Positions 1-9,126 of a DNA stretch of 19,032 nt are shown piece by piece. Under the pieces are notes generated by a model. That model was not told the origin of the DNA, made no database searches, and saw only the letters and a program-made list of their open reading frames with translations. The position numbers and the translations under genes are program-made. Source of the stretch: Quisquiliibacterium sp. (lineage in GTDB: Bacteria > Pseudomonadota > Gammaproteobacteria > Burkholderiales > Burkholderiaceae_E); the NCBI GenBank assembly GCA_030830765.1, contig JAURMJ010000181.1, positions 1-19,032 of the forward strand. Direction: 5' to 3'. Each line of letters begins with the position of its first letter. Position 1 is the first letter of the stretch.

Positions 1-452
1 GCACCGGGAGCCAGGTGTCTGCCTGACCCAGTACGATCACCGCTCCGGCTACTGCAAGCGCGGCCCTCACGAGAGCCCCTCGCGTGACTGCCTCGCCGAG
101 CAACAGGCGAGCCAGAATGATCGCCCAAACGGGCATCATGAAAAACAGCAGCACGACCCGCATCACATCACCGACGGTCACCCCCCAGGTGAAGCTGGCG
201 TTCGTCAGGCCAGAAGCAAGCCCGAGTGCCATCAACCACGGGGAGCGATACAGCGAGCGCAGGGCGCCAGGAAACCGGACCAGAAAGATGAGTGTGGCGA
301 CGGCATAGATCCAGGTCGTCATCCACAGGCTATGAAGGCCCATCGAATTCAGGAATCTGAAGGGTAGCCAGGAAATGCCCCAGATCAGCGAATTGAGCAC
401 CAAGGCGCCAACAGCCGGCAAGGTCTGATCGGAAGGGAGGAGGCGGAGCATG
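1..452 (-). CDS. DMT-superfamily (EamA) permease, N-terminal part, cut by window edge
   Basis: Reading the minus strand from an ATG at 452 gives an uninterrupted frame of about 150 residues running off the left edge. It starts MLRLLPSDQTLPAVGALVL and contains the WGISWLPFR element typical of the first EamA repeat. About five hydrophobic segments follow, with the LLGEAVTRGALVRAALAVAG motif that normally closes the first EamA domain. The family are inner-membrane exporters or importers of metabolites with ten helices in two repeats, so roughly half the protein is here. The substrate cannot be read. No clear Shine-Dalgarno sequence precedes the start, and no in-frame ATG, GTG or TTG was seen in the few codons upstream, so the start is moderately sure. 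It lies downstream of rpoH on the same strand but beyond the rpoH terminator, so it is probably a separate transcript. Confidence 0.8.
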
Positions 453-595
453 GGACGGGGTCTGGCTGTTGCGCAGATGACTCTTAAACCATCCGCAAGT
501 TCGGCATGCTAGCGCACAATGCCCTGCGTGGACGCTCCTGGGGAGTGTACCGACGTGACGAATGCTTCAGGCTCGCTGCGTTGCTTGCAGCTGGC

Positions 596-629
596 AAAAA
601 AATGCCGCCCGGGGAGACCCGCAGGCGGC
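596..629 (-). terminator. Intrinsic terminator of rpoH
   Basis: On the minus strand a GC-rich stem is followed at once by a T run. The outer arms GCCGCC/GGCGGC (624-629 with 604-609) and inner arms CGGG/CCCG (618-621 with 610-613) enclose a 4-base loop, with a 2-base bulge at 622-623. After one intervening base the transcript has seven U residues (596-602). It lies about 85 bp past the rpoH stop, with nothing else on that strand between them. This is the clearest rho-independent terminator in the window. Confidence 0.85.
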
Positions 630-715
630 CGATGAGGAGGGATGAGAAGACCGGGTTAACGGTCCCTGATGGCGCGCTGCCCGCGAGGCGACGCAGCGAG
701 TCGTCAGGTACTCCC

Positions 716-1606
<891 letters not shown>

Positions 1607-1655
1607 CGTGAGTATCCTTATTGGTGCGCCGAGGAATTAGCGTCTAAGCTCAAGA

Positions 1656-1682
1656 TTAGCACTCATTGGTCGAGAGTGCTAA
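1656..1682. promoter_or_regulatory. CIRCE operator (HrcA binding site) before rpoH
   Basis: The sequence TTAGCACTC, a 9-base spacer and GAGTGCTAA is an exact match to the CIRCE consensus on both 9-base arms. CIRCE is the operator of the heat-shock repressor HrcA, classically found before groESL and dnaKJ. Here it ends 49 bp from the rpoH ATG, in the 182 bp between ftsY and rpoH. On the rpoH strand the arms contain TTAGCA and GCTAAT 16 bp apart, each matching four of six bases of the sigma-70 hexamers, so the operator may overlap the promoter; that part is inference. The operator itself is certain as a sequence match. HrcA is not encoded in the window. Confidence 0.95.
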
Positions 1683-1788
1683 CAAAACTTACGGCGAAGA
1701 GGGTTTGGCGGACTTTTTGTCCGATCAGGCCGCGGCAAGGCGCAGCATTTCAAAGGGGGATTCGCACCCGAACGCGTGTTCTCAGCGT

Positions 1789-3078
1789 TCAGTCCAGCAA
1801 GGCCGACGCAAACTCCTGAGCACTGAACGCCTGAAGGTCGTCGATGCCTTCGCCGACCCCGATGAAGTAGACAGGGAGCGGACGATCCCGGCGCGTATGA
1901 GCCAGTGCTGCGAGTGCTCCACCTTTGGCCGTTCCATCGAGCTTGGTCACAATCAGACCCGTCAAGGTGACGGCCTCATCAAAGGCCTTGACCTGGGCCA
2001 GCATGTTCTGACCGGTGTTGCCGTCCAGCACCAGCAGAGACTGATGGGGCGCTTCAGGCATCGCTTTGCCGATCACCCGGTGGATCTTCTTCAGTTCGTC
2101 CATCAGATGCGTCTGGGTCGGCAGCCGGCCGGCCGTGTCGACCATCACAACCCCCAGGTCCTTTGCGCGGCCGGAAGTGACAGCATCAAAAGCGACGGCC
2201 GCTGGATCGCCGCCCTGCTGGGCAATCACCTGGACGTTGTTGCGCGTCCCCCATTCGGCGAGTTGCTCGCGGGCGGCTGCGCGAAAGGTATCGCCGGCGG
2301 CCAGCAGGATCGACTTGCCTTCACGTTGCAGGTGATGGGCCAACTTGCCGATTGAAGTGGTCTTGCCGGCCCCATTGACACCGGCAATCATCAGCACAAG
2401 GGGGGTTGCCCGATCAATGTCCATCGGCTGCTCGAGCGGCAGCAGCAGTTCTATGAGCAAGCCACGCAAGGCTTCCCGGACTTGTTCTGAGTCCGACAGC
2501 CGCTGTTGTCTGACCCGCTTACGCAGTTCCTCAAGCAGCCAGCTTGTCGTCTCGAAGCCGGCGTCACTGACCAGCAGTGCGGTTTCCAGTTCTTCATACA
2601 GCGATTCATCGATCTTTCCGCCACTGAACAGACCGGACAGATTTGATCGGGTCCGGCTCATGCCCTGGCGCAGCCGTGCCATCCAGCCCTGGCGTGATGG
2701 CGCAGACGGTTCAATCATCGGAGCGGCTCCGGAGGGGCTGGCTTCGGGCTCGACTTCGACATTGACCTCGGAATCGACGGGGTCGACTGCAGGTTGTGAT
2801 TCAGCGTCTGTTGACGCTTTCACGGCGCCCGGTGAATCTGCAGGCGCCGATGAAACCAGTGGCGACGATGGGGGGGTCGGCGTCGGCATCGCCTGGGGTG
2901 CAGGAACAGCTTTCAAGCCCGACAAAGCTTCCAAGTCGCTTGCTCTGTCCGGCGTGCTTCCCGTCGCGGGGCCCGATATGGATTCAGTGGTGTGGACGGA
3001 TTCGGCACTGGGTGCCGCGTCGGCTTTCGGCGGCTCCGTGTTCACCGCAGACTTCTTTCTTCTGAGAAAACCGAACAT
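1789..3078 (-). CDS. ftsY: Signal recognition particle receptor FtsY
   Basis: This 429-residue SRP GTPase docks ribosome-SRP complexes at the inner membrane for co-translational insertion. The N-terminal basic stretch MFGFLRRKK is followed by a long Pro/Ala/Ser- and acid-rich A domain to about residue 130. The helical N domain (about 135-215) precedes the G domain. G-domain motifs visible are GVNGAGKTTSIGKLA (P-loop, from 233), DTFRAAAREQL (263), DTAGRLPT (314) and TKLDGTAKGGA (378), then GVGEGIDDL. The A domain is variable in the family, which explains the low-complexity front. GGAG 10 bases before the ATG supports the start. It is transcribed away from the M16 peptidase genes and toward rpoH. 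In E. coli ftsE and ftsX separate ftsY from rpoH; they are absent here. Confidence 0.96.
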   Translation of the reverse strand: MFGFLRRKKSAVNTEPPKADAAPSAESVHTTESISGPATGSTPDRASDLEALSGLKAVPAPQAMPTPTPPSSPLVSSAPADSPGAVKASTDAESQPAVDPVDSEVNVEVEPEASPSGAAPMIEPSAPSRQGWMARLRQGMSRTRSNLSGLFSGGKIDESLYEELETALLVSDAGFETTSWLLEELRKRVRQQRLSDSEQVREALRGLLIELLLPLEQPMDIDRATPLVLMIAGVNGAGKTTSIGKLAHHLQREGKSILLAAGDTFRAAAREQLAEWGTRNNVQVIAQQGGDPAAVAFDAVTSGRAKDLGVVMVDTAGRLPTQTHLMDELKKIHRVIGKAMPEAPHQSLLVLDGNTGQNMLAQVKAFDEAVTLTGLIVTKLDGTAKGGALAALAHTRRDRPLPVYFIGVGEGIDDLQAFSAQEFASALLD

Positions 3079-3387
3079 AAGGATCAGGCTCCGGCCGGCA
3101 AAGTGCGGCCGCTTGTGTGATTGTTCAATGAGCGCCGGTGCCGCGAGCGGCAGCTCAGCCTCGTCATGCTTGATGTGCTTGGAGTCGACAGCCGTCGTTC
3201 ACCCCGCTCAGGCATCCTTTGCCATTGCAAGCGACGAGCCCGCTGCCTGACCGACGTGACCTGTCAGGACACCTCGCCATGCGCGACAGTAGACTACCCG
3301 CCTGGACTCCGGGCGACTTCGGTCACAATTCTATCTTCCCGCAACGCGGGGCGCGTCCGTACGCCCGCATCAACAGACGATTCAAGC
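3079..3387. other. Intergenic region between divergent ftsY and M16 peptidase genes
   Basis: These 309 bp must hold the leaders of ftsY (minus) and of the peptidase operon (plus). The plus-strand reading frame stays open through much of it in frame with the peptidase, but that stretch has no protein character and precedes a clear signal peptide, so it is treated as non-coding. A TATCTT at 3332-3337 resembles a -10 hexamer but has no matching -35 at 16-18 bp. No operator, RNA gene or repeat was recognised. Confidence 0.5.
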
Positions 3388-4767
3388 ATGAATATCAGCA
3401 ACATCCTGCTGGCCGGATTGATCGCAGTTGCGGTCGTCAGGCCTGTCATGGCTCAGACCACGGATCGCACGCTTGCCAATGGCCTGAAGGTGATCGTCAT
3501 CGAAGATCATCGCGCTCCGACTGTTGCCCACATGGCCTGGTACCGAGCCGGATCAATCGATGAAGTCAACGGCAAGACCGGTGTGGCGCATGTGCTCGAG
3601 CACATGATGTTCAAGGGCACGCGTCAGATCGGGCCTGGTGAATTTTCGCGTCGCGTTGCAAAGTTGGGCGGACGCGAGAACGCCTTCACATCCCGGGAAT
3701 ACACGGGCTACTACCAGCAGATTCATAAGTCGCATCTGGCCGAGGTGATGGCACTCGAAGCTGACCGGATGACCAATCTTGTGCTGACTGCCGAGGAATT
3801 CGCGCAGGAAATCAAGGTCGTCATGGAGGAGCGACGCATGCGCACCGAGGACCAGCCCGCAGCGCTGGTCAATGAGCAGCTGATGGCAGGAGCCTTCATC
3901 GCATCACCGATTCGTGCGCCGGTGGTCGGTTGGATGAACGACCTGCAGGCAATGACAGTCGAAGACACGCGCGAGTGGTATCGCAATTGGTATGCGCCGA
4001 ACAACGCGCTGTTGGTGGTGGCTGGTGATGTTGTACCTGAGCAGGTCTTCGCACTTGCTGAAAAAACCTACGGTCAGATCAAGCCGCATCCGTTGCCGGT
4101 GCGCAAACCGCAACTCGAGCCCGAGCAAAAGGGTGTACGCCGCATGGTGGTCAAGGCGCCCGCAGAAAACCCGGTGCTCGTGATCGGCTTTCGTGTGCCG
4201 AAGCTGGAGTCGCTTGATGCGCCGACTGATGCCTACGCCTTGGAACTGCTGTCCGCCGTGCTCGATCTCGACGAGAACGGACGGTTGAGCCGAAATGTCG
4301 TGCGCGGGACGCGTATCGCCAACAGCGCGGGAGCCGGCTACGATCTGCTGTCGCGCGGGCCGGTCCTTTTCACACTGTCGGGCATGCCCGCTGCGGGCAA
4401 GACGCCTGGACAGCTGGAAGAGGCTTTGCGTGCGGAACTCCGACGCATCGCAGCTGAAGGGGTCGACGAGAGAGAACTGCGACGCGTCAAGGCCCAATAC
4501 GTGGCGAGCCGCGTCTACAAGCGCGACTCGGTGTTCGGGCAGGCGATGGAGGCTGCTGGTCTGGAAATCGTGGGGTTCTCACATCGGGATGCCGATCCGA
4601 TTCTGGAGCAGATCCGTGCAGTCACGGCAGATCAGGTCAAGGCTGTTGCCAGTCGCTATTTCAATGAAGATCAGATGACGGTGGTTACGTTGGATCCGCA
4701 AAAGAGAAACAACGCCAAAGTTGCGCAGCCGAAAACCGGCGTTTCCGGCAAGGAGGGCAGGCAATGA
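3388..4767 (+). CDS. Exported zinc-dependent M16 peptidase (catalytic partner)
   Basis: The 459-residue protein begins with a signal peptide (MNISNILLAGLIAVAVV, probable cleavage after VMA near residue 22), so it acts in the periplasm or membrane. The inverted zinc motif HxxEH is HVLEH at 68-72, with the third ligand Glu148 in VVMEERR, the standard spacing of 76 residues after the second His. These are the metal and catalytic residues of the pitrilysin/processing-peptidase family. I start it at ATG 3388 rather than at upstream in-frame codons because the signal peptide begins there; the Shine-Dalgarno sequence is weak. The stop overlaps the next start as ATGA at 4764-4767. M16 subunits of this size usually work as heterodimers, and the neighbour supplies the expected partner. 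The substrate is unknown, presumably unfolded peptides. Confidence 0.93.
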   Translation: MNISNILLAGLIAVAVVRPVMAQTTDRTLANGLKVIVIEDHRAPTVAHMAWYRAGSIDEVNGKTGVAHVLEHMMFKGTRQIGPGEFSRRVAKLGGRENAFTSREYTGYYQQIHKSHLAEVMALEADRMTNLVLTAEEFAQEIKVVMEERRMRTEDQPAALVNEQLMAGAFIASPIRAPVVGWMNDLQAMTVEDTREWYRNWYAPNNALLVVAGDVVPEQVFALAEKTYGQIKPHPLPVRKPQLEPEQKGVRRMVVKAPAENPVLVIGFRVPKLESLDAPTDAYALELLSAVLDLDENGRLSRNVVRGTRIANSAGAGYDLLSRGPVLFTLSGMPAAGKTPGQLEEALRAELRRIAAEGVDERELRRVKAQYVASRVYKRDSVFGQAMEAAGLEIVGFSHRDADPILEQIRAVTADQVKAVASRYFNEDQMTVVTLDPQKRNNAKVAQPKTGVSGKEGRQ

Positions 4768-6107
4768 GCCCGCTGCAGTCTGCCCGCGCGGTGCTGACAG
4801 GGGTCATGCCGGTCTTGGCGGTGCTGGGTGCGTTGTGGCCCTCGCTGGCTGGGGCTGTGCTGCCGATCGAGCACTGGAAGACCAGCACGGGAGCCAGGGT
4901 CTATTTTGTCAATGCGCCGTCGATCCCGATGCTGGATCTGAGTCTGAGCTTTGATGCCGGCGGTCGCTACGACCCCTCGGCCAAAGACGGACTGGCCTCC
5001 CTGACCAACTCGATGCTGGCCAAAGGTGCAGCCGGGCTGGACGAAAATCAGATTGCTGAGCGCTTTGCCAACGTCGGCGCCTTGCGCAGCGAAGGCGCCG
5101 GTGATGATCGGGCAACCGTTTCCCTGCGCACGCTGAGTGGCCAGGAGGAGTTGGGGGCTTCGCTGGAAACGCTCGAGATCCTGCTCGGCCGGCCGAGTTT
5201 TCCTGCCCCTGTTTTGGCTCGGGAAAAGGAGCGGCTGATCCAGGCCTTACGTGAAGGTCAGACCAAACCGAGCGCGATCGCAAACCGCACATTCTCGGCA
5301 ATGCTCTATGGCGACCATCCCTATGGCCGCAGCGCAACGCCGGAGACGGTTGCTGCGATCGAGCGTCAGGATCTGCTGCGGTTTTGGCAAGCCAATTACG
5401 GTGCATCACGTGCCGTCGTGGCGATGATTGGTGCAATCTCCCGGCAACAGGCCGAGCAGATTGCCGAGCGTCTGACTCGTGTCTTGCCGGTCGGTGAAAC
5501 CGCGCCGTCCGTTCCTGCAGTTATTTCGCTCAAGAAGTCGGCAGAGCAACGGATCGAGAATCCTTCGACGCAGAGTCACATCCTGATCGGCGCTCCGGCT
5601 GTTGCCTGGGGAGACCCCGATCAGTTCGCCTTGCTTGTCGGCAACTATGTTCTGGGGGGCGGCGGTTTTGTCTCGCGTCTGTATAACGAGGTACGGGAAA
5701 AACGGGGCCTTGCCTACAGCGTCTACTCCTATTTCTCGCCTTCGCTGCAGGCCGGGCCGTTCACCGTGGGTCTGCAAACCGCACGCGAGCAGACCGATGT
5801 TGCGCTGGGGGTGGTGCGCGAGACGCTGACGCGGTTTCTCACAGAGGGACCAACCGAGCAGGAGCTTGCAGCCGCCAAGGCCAATCAGGTTGGTGGGTTT
5901 GCGCTGCGCATCGATTCGAATCGTAAGATCCTCAATTACCTGAGCGCGATCGGTGTCTACGACTTGCCGCTTGACTACCTGGATCGCTGGACCGAAAAGG
6001 TCTCGGCCGTCACGCTTGAGCAGGTCAGAGCGGCTTTCGCGCGGCACGTTCAGCTCGATGCACTTGTCACCGTTGTTGTCGGTGCGGGGACGCCTGCGGC
6101 CAAATGA
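4764..6107 (+). CDS. Exported M16-family protein lacking the zinc motif (non-catalytic partner)
   Basis: A 447-residue M16 homologue with an N-terminal signal peptide ending near the LAGA at residues 28-31. At the position of HxxEH it reads SLTNS (79-83), so both zinc histidines and the catalytic Glu are gone (Ser, Asn, Ser). It keeps the C-terminal substrate-binding elements: a glycine-rich loop GGGGF at 298-302 and RGLAYSVYS at 314-322, matching the R/Y pair of non-catalytic M16B subunits. By family knowledge such a protein pairs with a catalytic subunit to close the cleavage chamber. Its start overlaps the stop of the catalytic gene by 4 bases and its own stop overlaps rsmD by 4 bases, suggesting translational coupling and balanced subunit levels. 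Confidence 0.92.
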   Translation: MSPLQSARAVLTGVMPVLAVLGALWPSLAGAVLPIEHWKTSTGARVYFVNAPSIPMLDLSLSFDAGGRYDPSAKDGLASLTNSMLAKGAAGLDENQIAERFANVGALRSEGAGDDRATVSLRTLSGQEELGASLETLEILLGRPSFPAPVLAREKERLIQALREGQTKPSAIANRTFSAMLYGDHPYGRSATPETVAAIERQDLLRFWQANYGASRAVVAMIGAISRQQAEQIAERLTRVLPVGETAPSVPAVISLKKSAEQRIENPSTQSHILIGAPAVAWGDPDQFALLVGNYVLGGGGFVSRLYNEVREKRGLAYSVYSYFSPSLQAGPFTVGLQTAREQTDVALGVVRETLTRFLTEGPTEQELAAAKANQVGGFALRIDSNRKILNYLSAIGVYDLPLDYLDRWTEKVSAVTLEQVRAAFARHVQLDALVTVVVGAGTPAAK

Positions 6108-6706
6108 CCAGAGACTCGGCAAAGCACAAGGTCCGCATCATCGGCGGGCGCTGGAAGCGCACGCCTGTGCCAGTCCCGGATCTGCAAGGTCTGCGACCAA
6201 CGCCGGACAGGGTTCGTGAGACGCTGTTCAACTGGTTGGGTCATGATCTTTCCGGCCGGGTCTGCCTTGACCTGTTTGCAGGGACCGGCGCCTTGGGCCT
6301 GGAGGCTGCCTCACGCGGTGCCGACAGCGTGCTTCTCGTCGAGAGTGACCGTCTGGCTGCGCGTTCGATCTCGCAGGTCATCGAGAAACTCGGCGCGCAG
6401 CAGGTCCGCCTGCTGATTGGCGATGCGCTGGTAATTCTTGGCCGTCTGCGCGCAGCTGGTGATCGATTCGATCTGGTCTTTCTTGACCCGCCATTCGGTC
6501 GCAAGCTGCTTGCGCGTGTACTGCCGATGCTGTCGGCGATCCTCTCTCCAGGGGCACGGATCTATGTCGAGTCCGAGTCGCCGCTTCATACTGCGGACAT
6601 TGATACGCTGCTTGGACCAGGCTGGCAGTTACTGCGGGCCGAACAGGCCGGCCAGGTGTTCTACCATCTGCTTGGTGAGGCGCAACCCGAGAAAGGCGAA
6701 CCATGA
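6104..6706 (+). CDS. rsmD: 16S rRNA (guanine-966-N2)-methyltransferase RsmD
   Basis: The 200-residue protein uses S-adenosylmethionine to methylate N2 of G966 in 16S rRNA during 30S assembly. The N-terminus carries the family signature RIIGGRWKR and [17 protein letters not shown] (residues 11-45). The SAM-binding loop is [19 protein letters not shown] (55-73), and the catalytic motif IV is FLDPPFGRK (126-133), the DPP[FY] of N2-guanine methyltransferases. Length is typical. It overlaps both neighbours by ATGA, so it is embedded in the peptidase-coaD transcript. Adjacency of rsmD and coaD is common in bacteria. Confidence 0.96.
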   Translation: MTRDSAKHKVRIIGGRWKRTPVPVPDLQGLRPTPDRVRETLFNWLGHDLSGRVCLDLFAGTGALGLEAASRGADSVLLVESDRLAARSISQVIEKLGAQQVRLLIGDALVILGRLRAAGDRFDLVFLDPPFGRKLLARVLPMLSAILSPGARIYVESESPLHTADIDTLLGPGWQLLRAEQAGQVFYHLLGEAQPEKGEP

Positions 6707-7263
6707 CGCTGGCAATTTATCCTGGCACTTTCGATCCGCTCACCCGCGGCCATGAAGATCTGGTCAGGCGGGCGGCTTTCCTCTTTGAAAAGGTGATCGT
6801 CGCAGTCGCCGAGAGTCGCGGCAAGAACCCTTTGTTCACGCCGCCTGAGCGGCTGCAGATTGCCCGAGAGGCACTGGCTGACCTGCCCAATGTCGAGGTC
6901 ATCAGTTTCTCCGGCTTGCTGGTCAATTTGCTGCGTGCGCAAGGGGCCCGTGTCGTGATCCGCGGACTGCGCGCGGTAGCCGATTTTGAATACGAATTCC
7001 AGCTGGCCGGTATGAACCGTCATCTGATGCCGGAGATCGAGACGATCTTCATGACGCCAGGTGAGCAACATCAGTTTGTCTCAGGCACACTGGTCCGCGA
7101 GATCGCGATGATGGGCGGCGATGTCGGCAAGTTTGTGCCGCCGATCGTCACTGCGCATCTGCGTGCGAAGTTGCAGCAGGGCGCTGCTGGCGCAAACGCT
7201 GGCTCCGGGCAGAGCAGCGATGCAGGCACCAAGCAAGCCGATGGCAAAGCCACTGACAAGTGA
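6703..7263 (+). CDS. coaD: Phosphopantetheine adenylyltransferase CoaD
   Basis: CoaD joins 4'-phosphopantetheine and ATP to dephospho-CoA, the penultimate step of CoA synthesis. Nucleotidyltransferase motifs are plain: [12 protein letters not shown] (6-17, the TxGH nucleotide motif), [14 protein letters not shown] (85-98) and SGTLVRE (127-133, the [ST]xxVR motif). The core ends near residue 157, the usual size of about 160. A further 29 residues rich in Gly, Ala, Ser and Lys follow, probably a disordered tail. The start overlaps the rsmD stop by 4 bases. The stop is a tandem TGATGA at 7261-7266. Confidence 0.97.
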   Translation: MTLAIYPGTFDPLTRGHEDLVRRAAFLFEKVIVAVAESRGKNPLFTPPERLQIAREALADLPNVEVISFSGLLVNLLRAQGARVVIRGLRAVADFEYEFQLAGMNRHLMPEIETIFMTPGEQHQFVSGTLVREIAMMGGDVGKFVPPIVTAHLRAKLQQGAAGANAGSGQSSDAGTKQADGKATDK

Positions 7264-7304
7264 TGAGACACTCGCTGATTGCCATTGAACTCGTGGTCCG
7301 CTCC

Positions 7305-7310
7305 AAAGGA
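7305..7310 (+). promoter_or_regulatory. Ribosome binding site deciding the ferredoxin start
   Basis: AAAGGA lies 5 bases before the ATG at 7316. The alternative ATG at 7310 overlaps this site, so 7316 is the better start. Confidence 0.7.
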
Positions 7311-7315
7311 TGGTC

Positions 7316-7585
7316 ATGGCGCTGATCATTACCGACGAGTGCATCAATTGCGACGTCTGTGAGCCCGAGTGTCCCAATGAAGCGATCTTCATGGGCCCCG
7401 AGATCTATCAGATCGATCCGAACCGCTGCACCGAGTGTGTCGGGCATTTCGATGAGCCCCAGTGCCAACAAGTCTGCCCAGTTGGCTGTATCCCGAAGGA
7501 TCCGCAGCGCGTTGAATCGCATCAGCAGCTCTTTGCGCGCTATCTGACCTTGCAGGGTGATTCGGCCGGACCGGCTGAGCGCTAG
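7316..7585 (+). CDS. YfhL-type 2[4Fe-4S] ferredoxin
   Basis: A soluble 89-residue electron carrier. The first cluster motif is C9xxC12xxC15xxxC19 (CINCDVCEPECP). The second is C38xxC41, an 8-residue insertion, then C50xxxC54 and an extra C58 (CTECVGHFDEPQCQQVCP). The insertion between the second and third Cys of one cluster, plus a C-terminal helix (HQQLFARYLTL), is the mark of the Allochromatium/YfhL ferredoxins, which have very low redox potentials. It follows coaD by 52 bp on the same strand and is probably the last gene of the operon. The ferredoxin next to coaD is a common betaproteobacterial arrangement; its physiological partner is not known. Confidence 0.95.
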   Translation: MALIITDECINCDVCEPECPNEAIFMGPEIYQIDPNRCTECVGHFDEPQCQQVCPVGCIPKDPQRVESHQQLFARYLTLQGDSAGPAER

Positions 7586-7696
7586 CCAGCTGTCAGCTTG
7601 GAATGAGCGCCGCTGGTCTGTCGATTTTCCGAGCCGGATCGCAGCCGCCTGCTCAATGCAAACTGACCAGACCCAGCCTGGCTTCAGATCGAGCGG

Positions 7697-7720
7697 ATCA
7701 GCGGGTCAGCGGGTCAGCGA
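7697..7720. repeat. Three tandem 8-base repeats at the permease stop
   Basis: Units ATCAGCGG, GTCAGCGG and GTCAGCGA run head to tail and straddle the stop codon of the minus-strand permease at 7714-7716. It is too short to assign a role and may be a slippage product. The rest of the 128 bp between the convergent ferredoxin and permease genes has no convincing terminator hairpin. Confidence 0.5.
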
Positions 7721-9126
7721 AGCAGACTGATCAGCATGATCGTGCCCAACCCAACAAGGACCGGTGCCAGCGCAAGTGGCAGTGATCTGCGGTAGATCTC
7801 GCCTTCGGTCGGCGTCGCTCCGCTGGTCGCGAGTTTCATCACGCCGATCCCCATCGACACCCGGATCGGCGACAGCATGCTCAGGTTGGCGCAGACACTG
7901 TTCTGAATGGCAGCCAGCACTGCAGTGCTCAGTCCCAGGCCCTGCGCAAGCGCGATCACCATCGGCATCAGCATCGCATTGGAGGCAGCCCCGCTGCCGG
8001 TCAGAAACCCGGCGACGGCGGCGAATGGTGGAATGCCTGCAACGGCCGCGCTGCCAGCAAGCGCATTGAGTGCCTCGGCCAGTTGTCTTGCCAGACCGGC
8101 CCCGACATACAGTTGGGCCATCACCAGGAATGCTGCTGTCACGCCGCAGGATCTCCAGGCAGCCCGCAGCGTCTGCCGGGCCACCGGCATCAGGTCGGCG
8201 CCATGACGCCAGATCGTCAGTGTGCCGACCAGCAGCAGCCAGAACCCGGCCGCATAAAGGGGTGCAAACGCCGGTTGATTCTCAAAGGGGCGGATCGCCC
8301 AAAGCGGACGCAGAAAATCTCGCAGGGGAGTGAACAGGCGAGTTACGCACAGGCTCAAGGTCAGGGCAACGTAAGGAGCATGCGTGCGCAAGGTCTGCAT
8401 CACCATCCGACGGTCAGGGCGTTCATCGCGCCAGTAACGGATGGCCAGTAGCAGTGCGGTCGGGGCTGCCCCTGCAATCTCGACTTCGGTATAGGCATTG
8501 GCCAGCGCCAGCAAGGCAATCAGCAGCGCAGTCCAGAGCAGATCATCAAGCTTGCGGGTCCACGGGACGGCCAGGTTCGCACGGGCCAGAATCCGCCAGT
8601 AGATCAGCAGGTAAAGCAGATGAATCGGGCCTTGCAGCAAGGCTGTGTAAAAGCCCAGCTGGCCCACTGGGATGGACGCCAGGCTGGCACCGACCGTCGT
8701 CCCAACAGCAAGCGCGCCCCAGGGGACCAGCGACTGACTGAACAGACCGAGTTGCAGTGCAGTCATGCCGCTGATTCCAAGCCGTTGCAGGGCTCCCAGC
8801 GCAATGATGTAGCCGACCCCGAAGCCTGTTACGGACTCGGCAAACGGCGCGAGCAGAAAGCAGACCGACCACAGCCGCTGAGGTGTCGGCTCGCCTGGCG
8901 CCTGTTGATGAACGGTGACTCTGGTTTTTGTGGACAGCTGAAAGAACATGCCCGAGGCGATGATTGAAACCACCAGCCAGGCCAGCCATAGTCCGATGCC
9001 CGCTTCACGCAGCATCTGTTGCGCTGACAGTCCGACCCAGCCGGCAGCCACAACCAGCGTTGCCGCGAGCCCGAGTGTGCCAGCGACAAGTGCTGTGACC
9101 CGGCCTGAACCGAGCAAACTGATCAC
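7714..9126 (-). CDS. LctP-family carboxylate (lactate-type) permease
   Basis: A polytopic inner-membrane protein of at least 470 residues with about 12 hydrophobic segments. Two family landmarks are visible: FAESVTGFG at 95-103, the counterpart of the Glu/Gly motif of L-lactate permeases, and GFLTGSGAASNAM at 373-385, matching the FLTGSxxSSN motif. LctP proteins import L-lactate, D-lactate or glycolate with protons and are usually about 550 residues, so this is short. GTG 9126 is the first conventional start in frame, but it falls inside a hydrophobic helix; in-frame codons to about 9165 (INTLVALAPLLL) continue it, preceded by GGAG at 9170-9173. The true start may be a non-canonical ATC at 9162 or 9165. 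It is the last gene of the likely operon with the thioesterase, CoA-transferase and GrdB-like gene, pointing to uptake of their substrate. Confidence 0.85.
   Translation of the reverse strand: MISLLGSGRVTALVAGTLGLAATLVVAAGWVGLSAQQMLREAGIGLWLAWLVVSIIASGMFFQLSTKTRVTVHQQAPGEPTPQRLWSVCFLLAPFAESVTGFGVGYIIALGALQRLGISGMTALQLGLFSQSLVPWGALAVGTTVGASLASIPVGQLGFYTALLQGPIHLLYLLIYWRILARANLAVPWTRKLDDLLWTALLIALLALANAYTEVEIAGAAPTALLLAIRYWRDERPDRRMVMQTLRTHAPYVALTLSLCVTRLFTPLRDFLRPLWAIRPFENQPAFAPLYAAGFWLLLVGTLTIWRHGADLMPVARQTLRAAWRSCGVTAAFLVMAQLYVGAGLARQLAEALNALAGSAAVAGIPPFAAVAGFLTGSGAASNAMLMPMVIALAQGLGLSTAVLAAIQNSVCANLSMLSPIRVSMGIGVMKLATSGATPTEGEIYRRSLPLALAPVLVGLGTIMLISLLR

Noticed and set aside
649..664. GACCG/CGGTC inverted repeat after rpoH
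   Set aside because: It is a 5-bp stem only; the real terminator at 596-629 explains transcript ending better.
1607..1640. Possible RNA thermometer masking the rpoH Shine-Dalgarno (TCCT against AGGA)
   Set aside because: Only four pairs can be drawn across a 13-base loop. That is too little to claim without folding calculations.
1709..1723. CGGAC/GTCCG hairpin with a 5-base loop after ftsY
   Set aside because: The stem is only 5 bp and no T run follows on the ftsY strand, so it does not qualify as an intrinsic terminator.
2345..3250. Long plus-strand reading frame opposite ftsY
   Set aside because: Its Ser/Ala-rich, motif-free translation is the antisense shadow of the well-supported FtsY.
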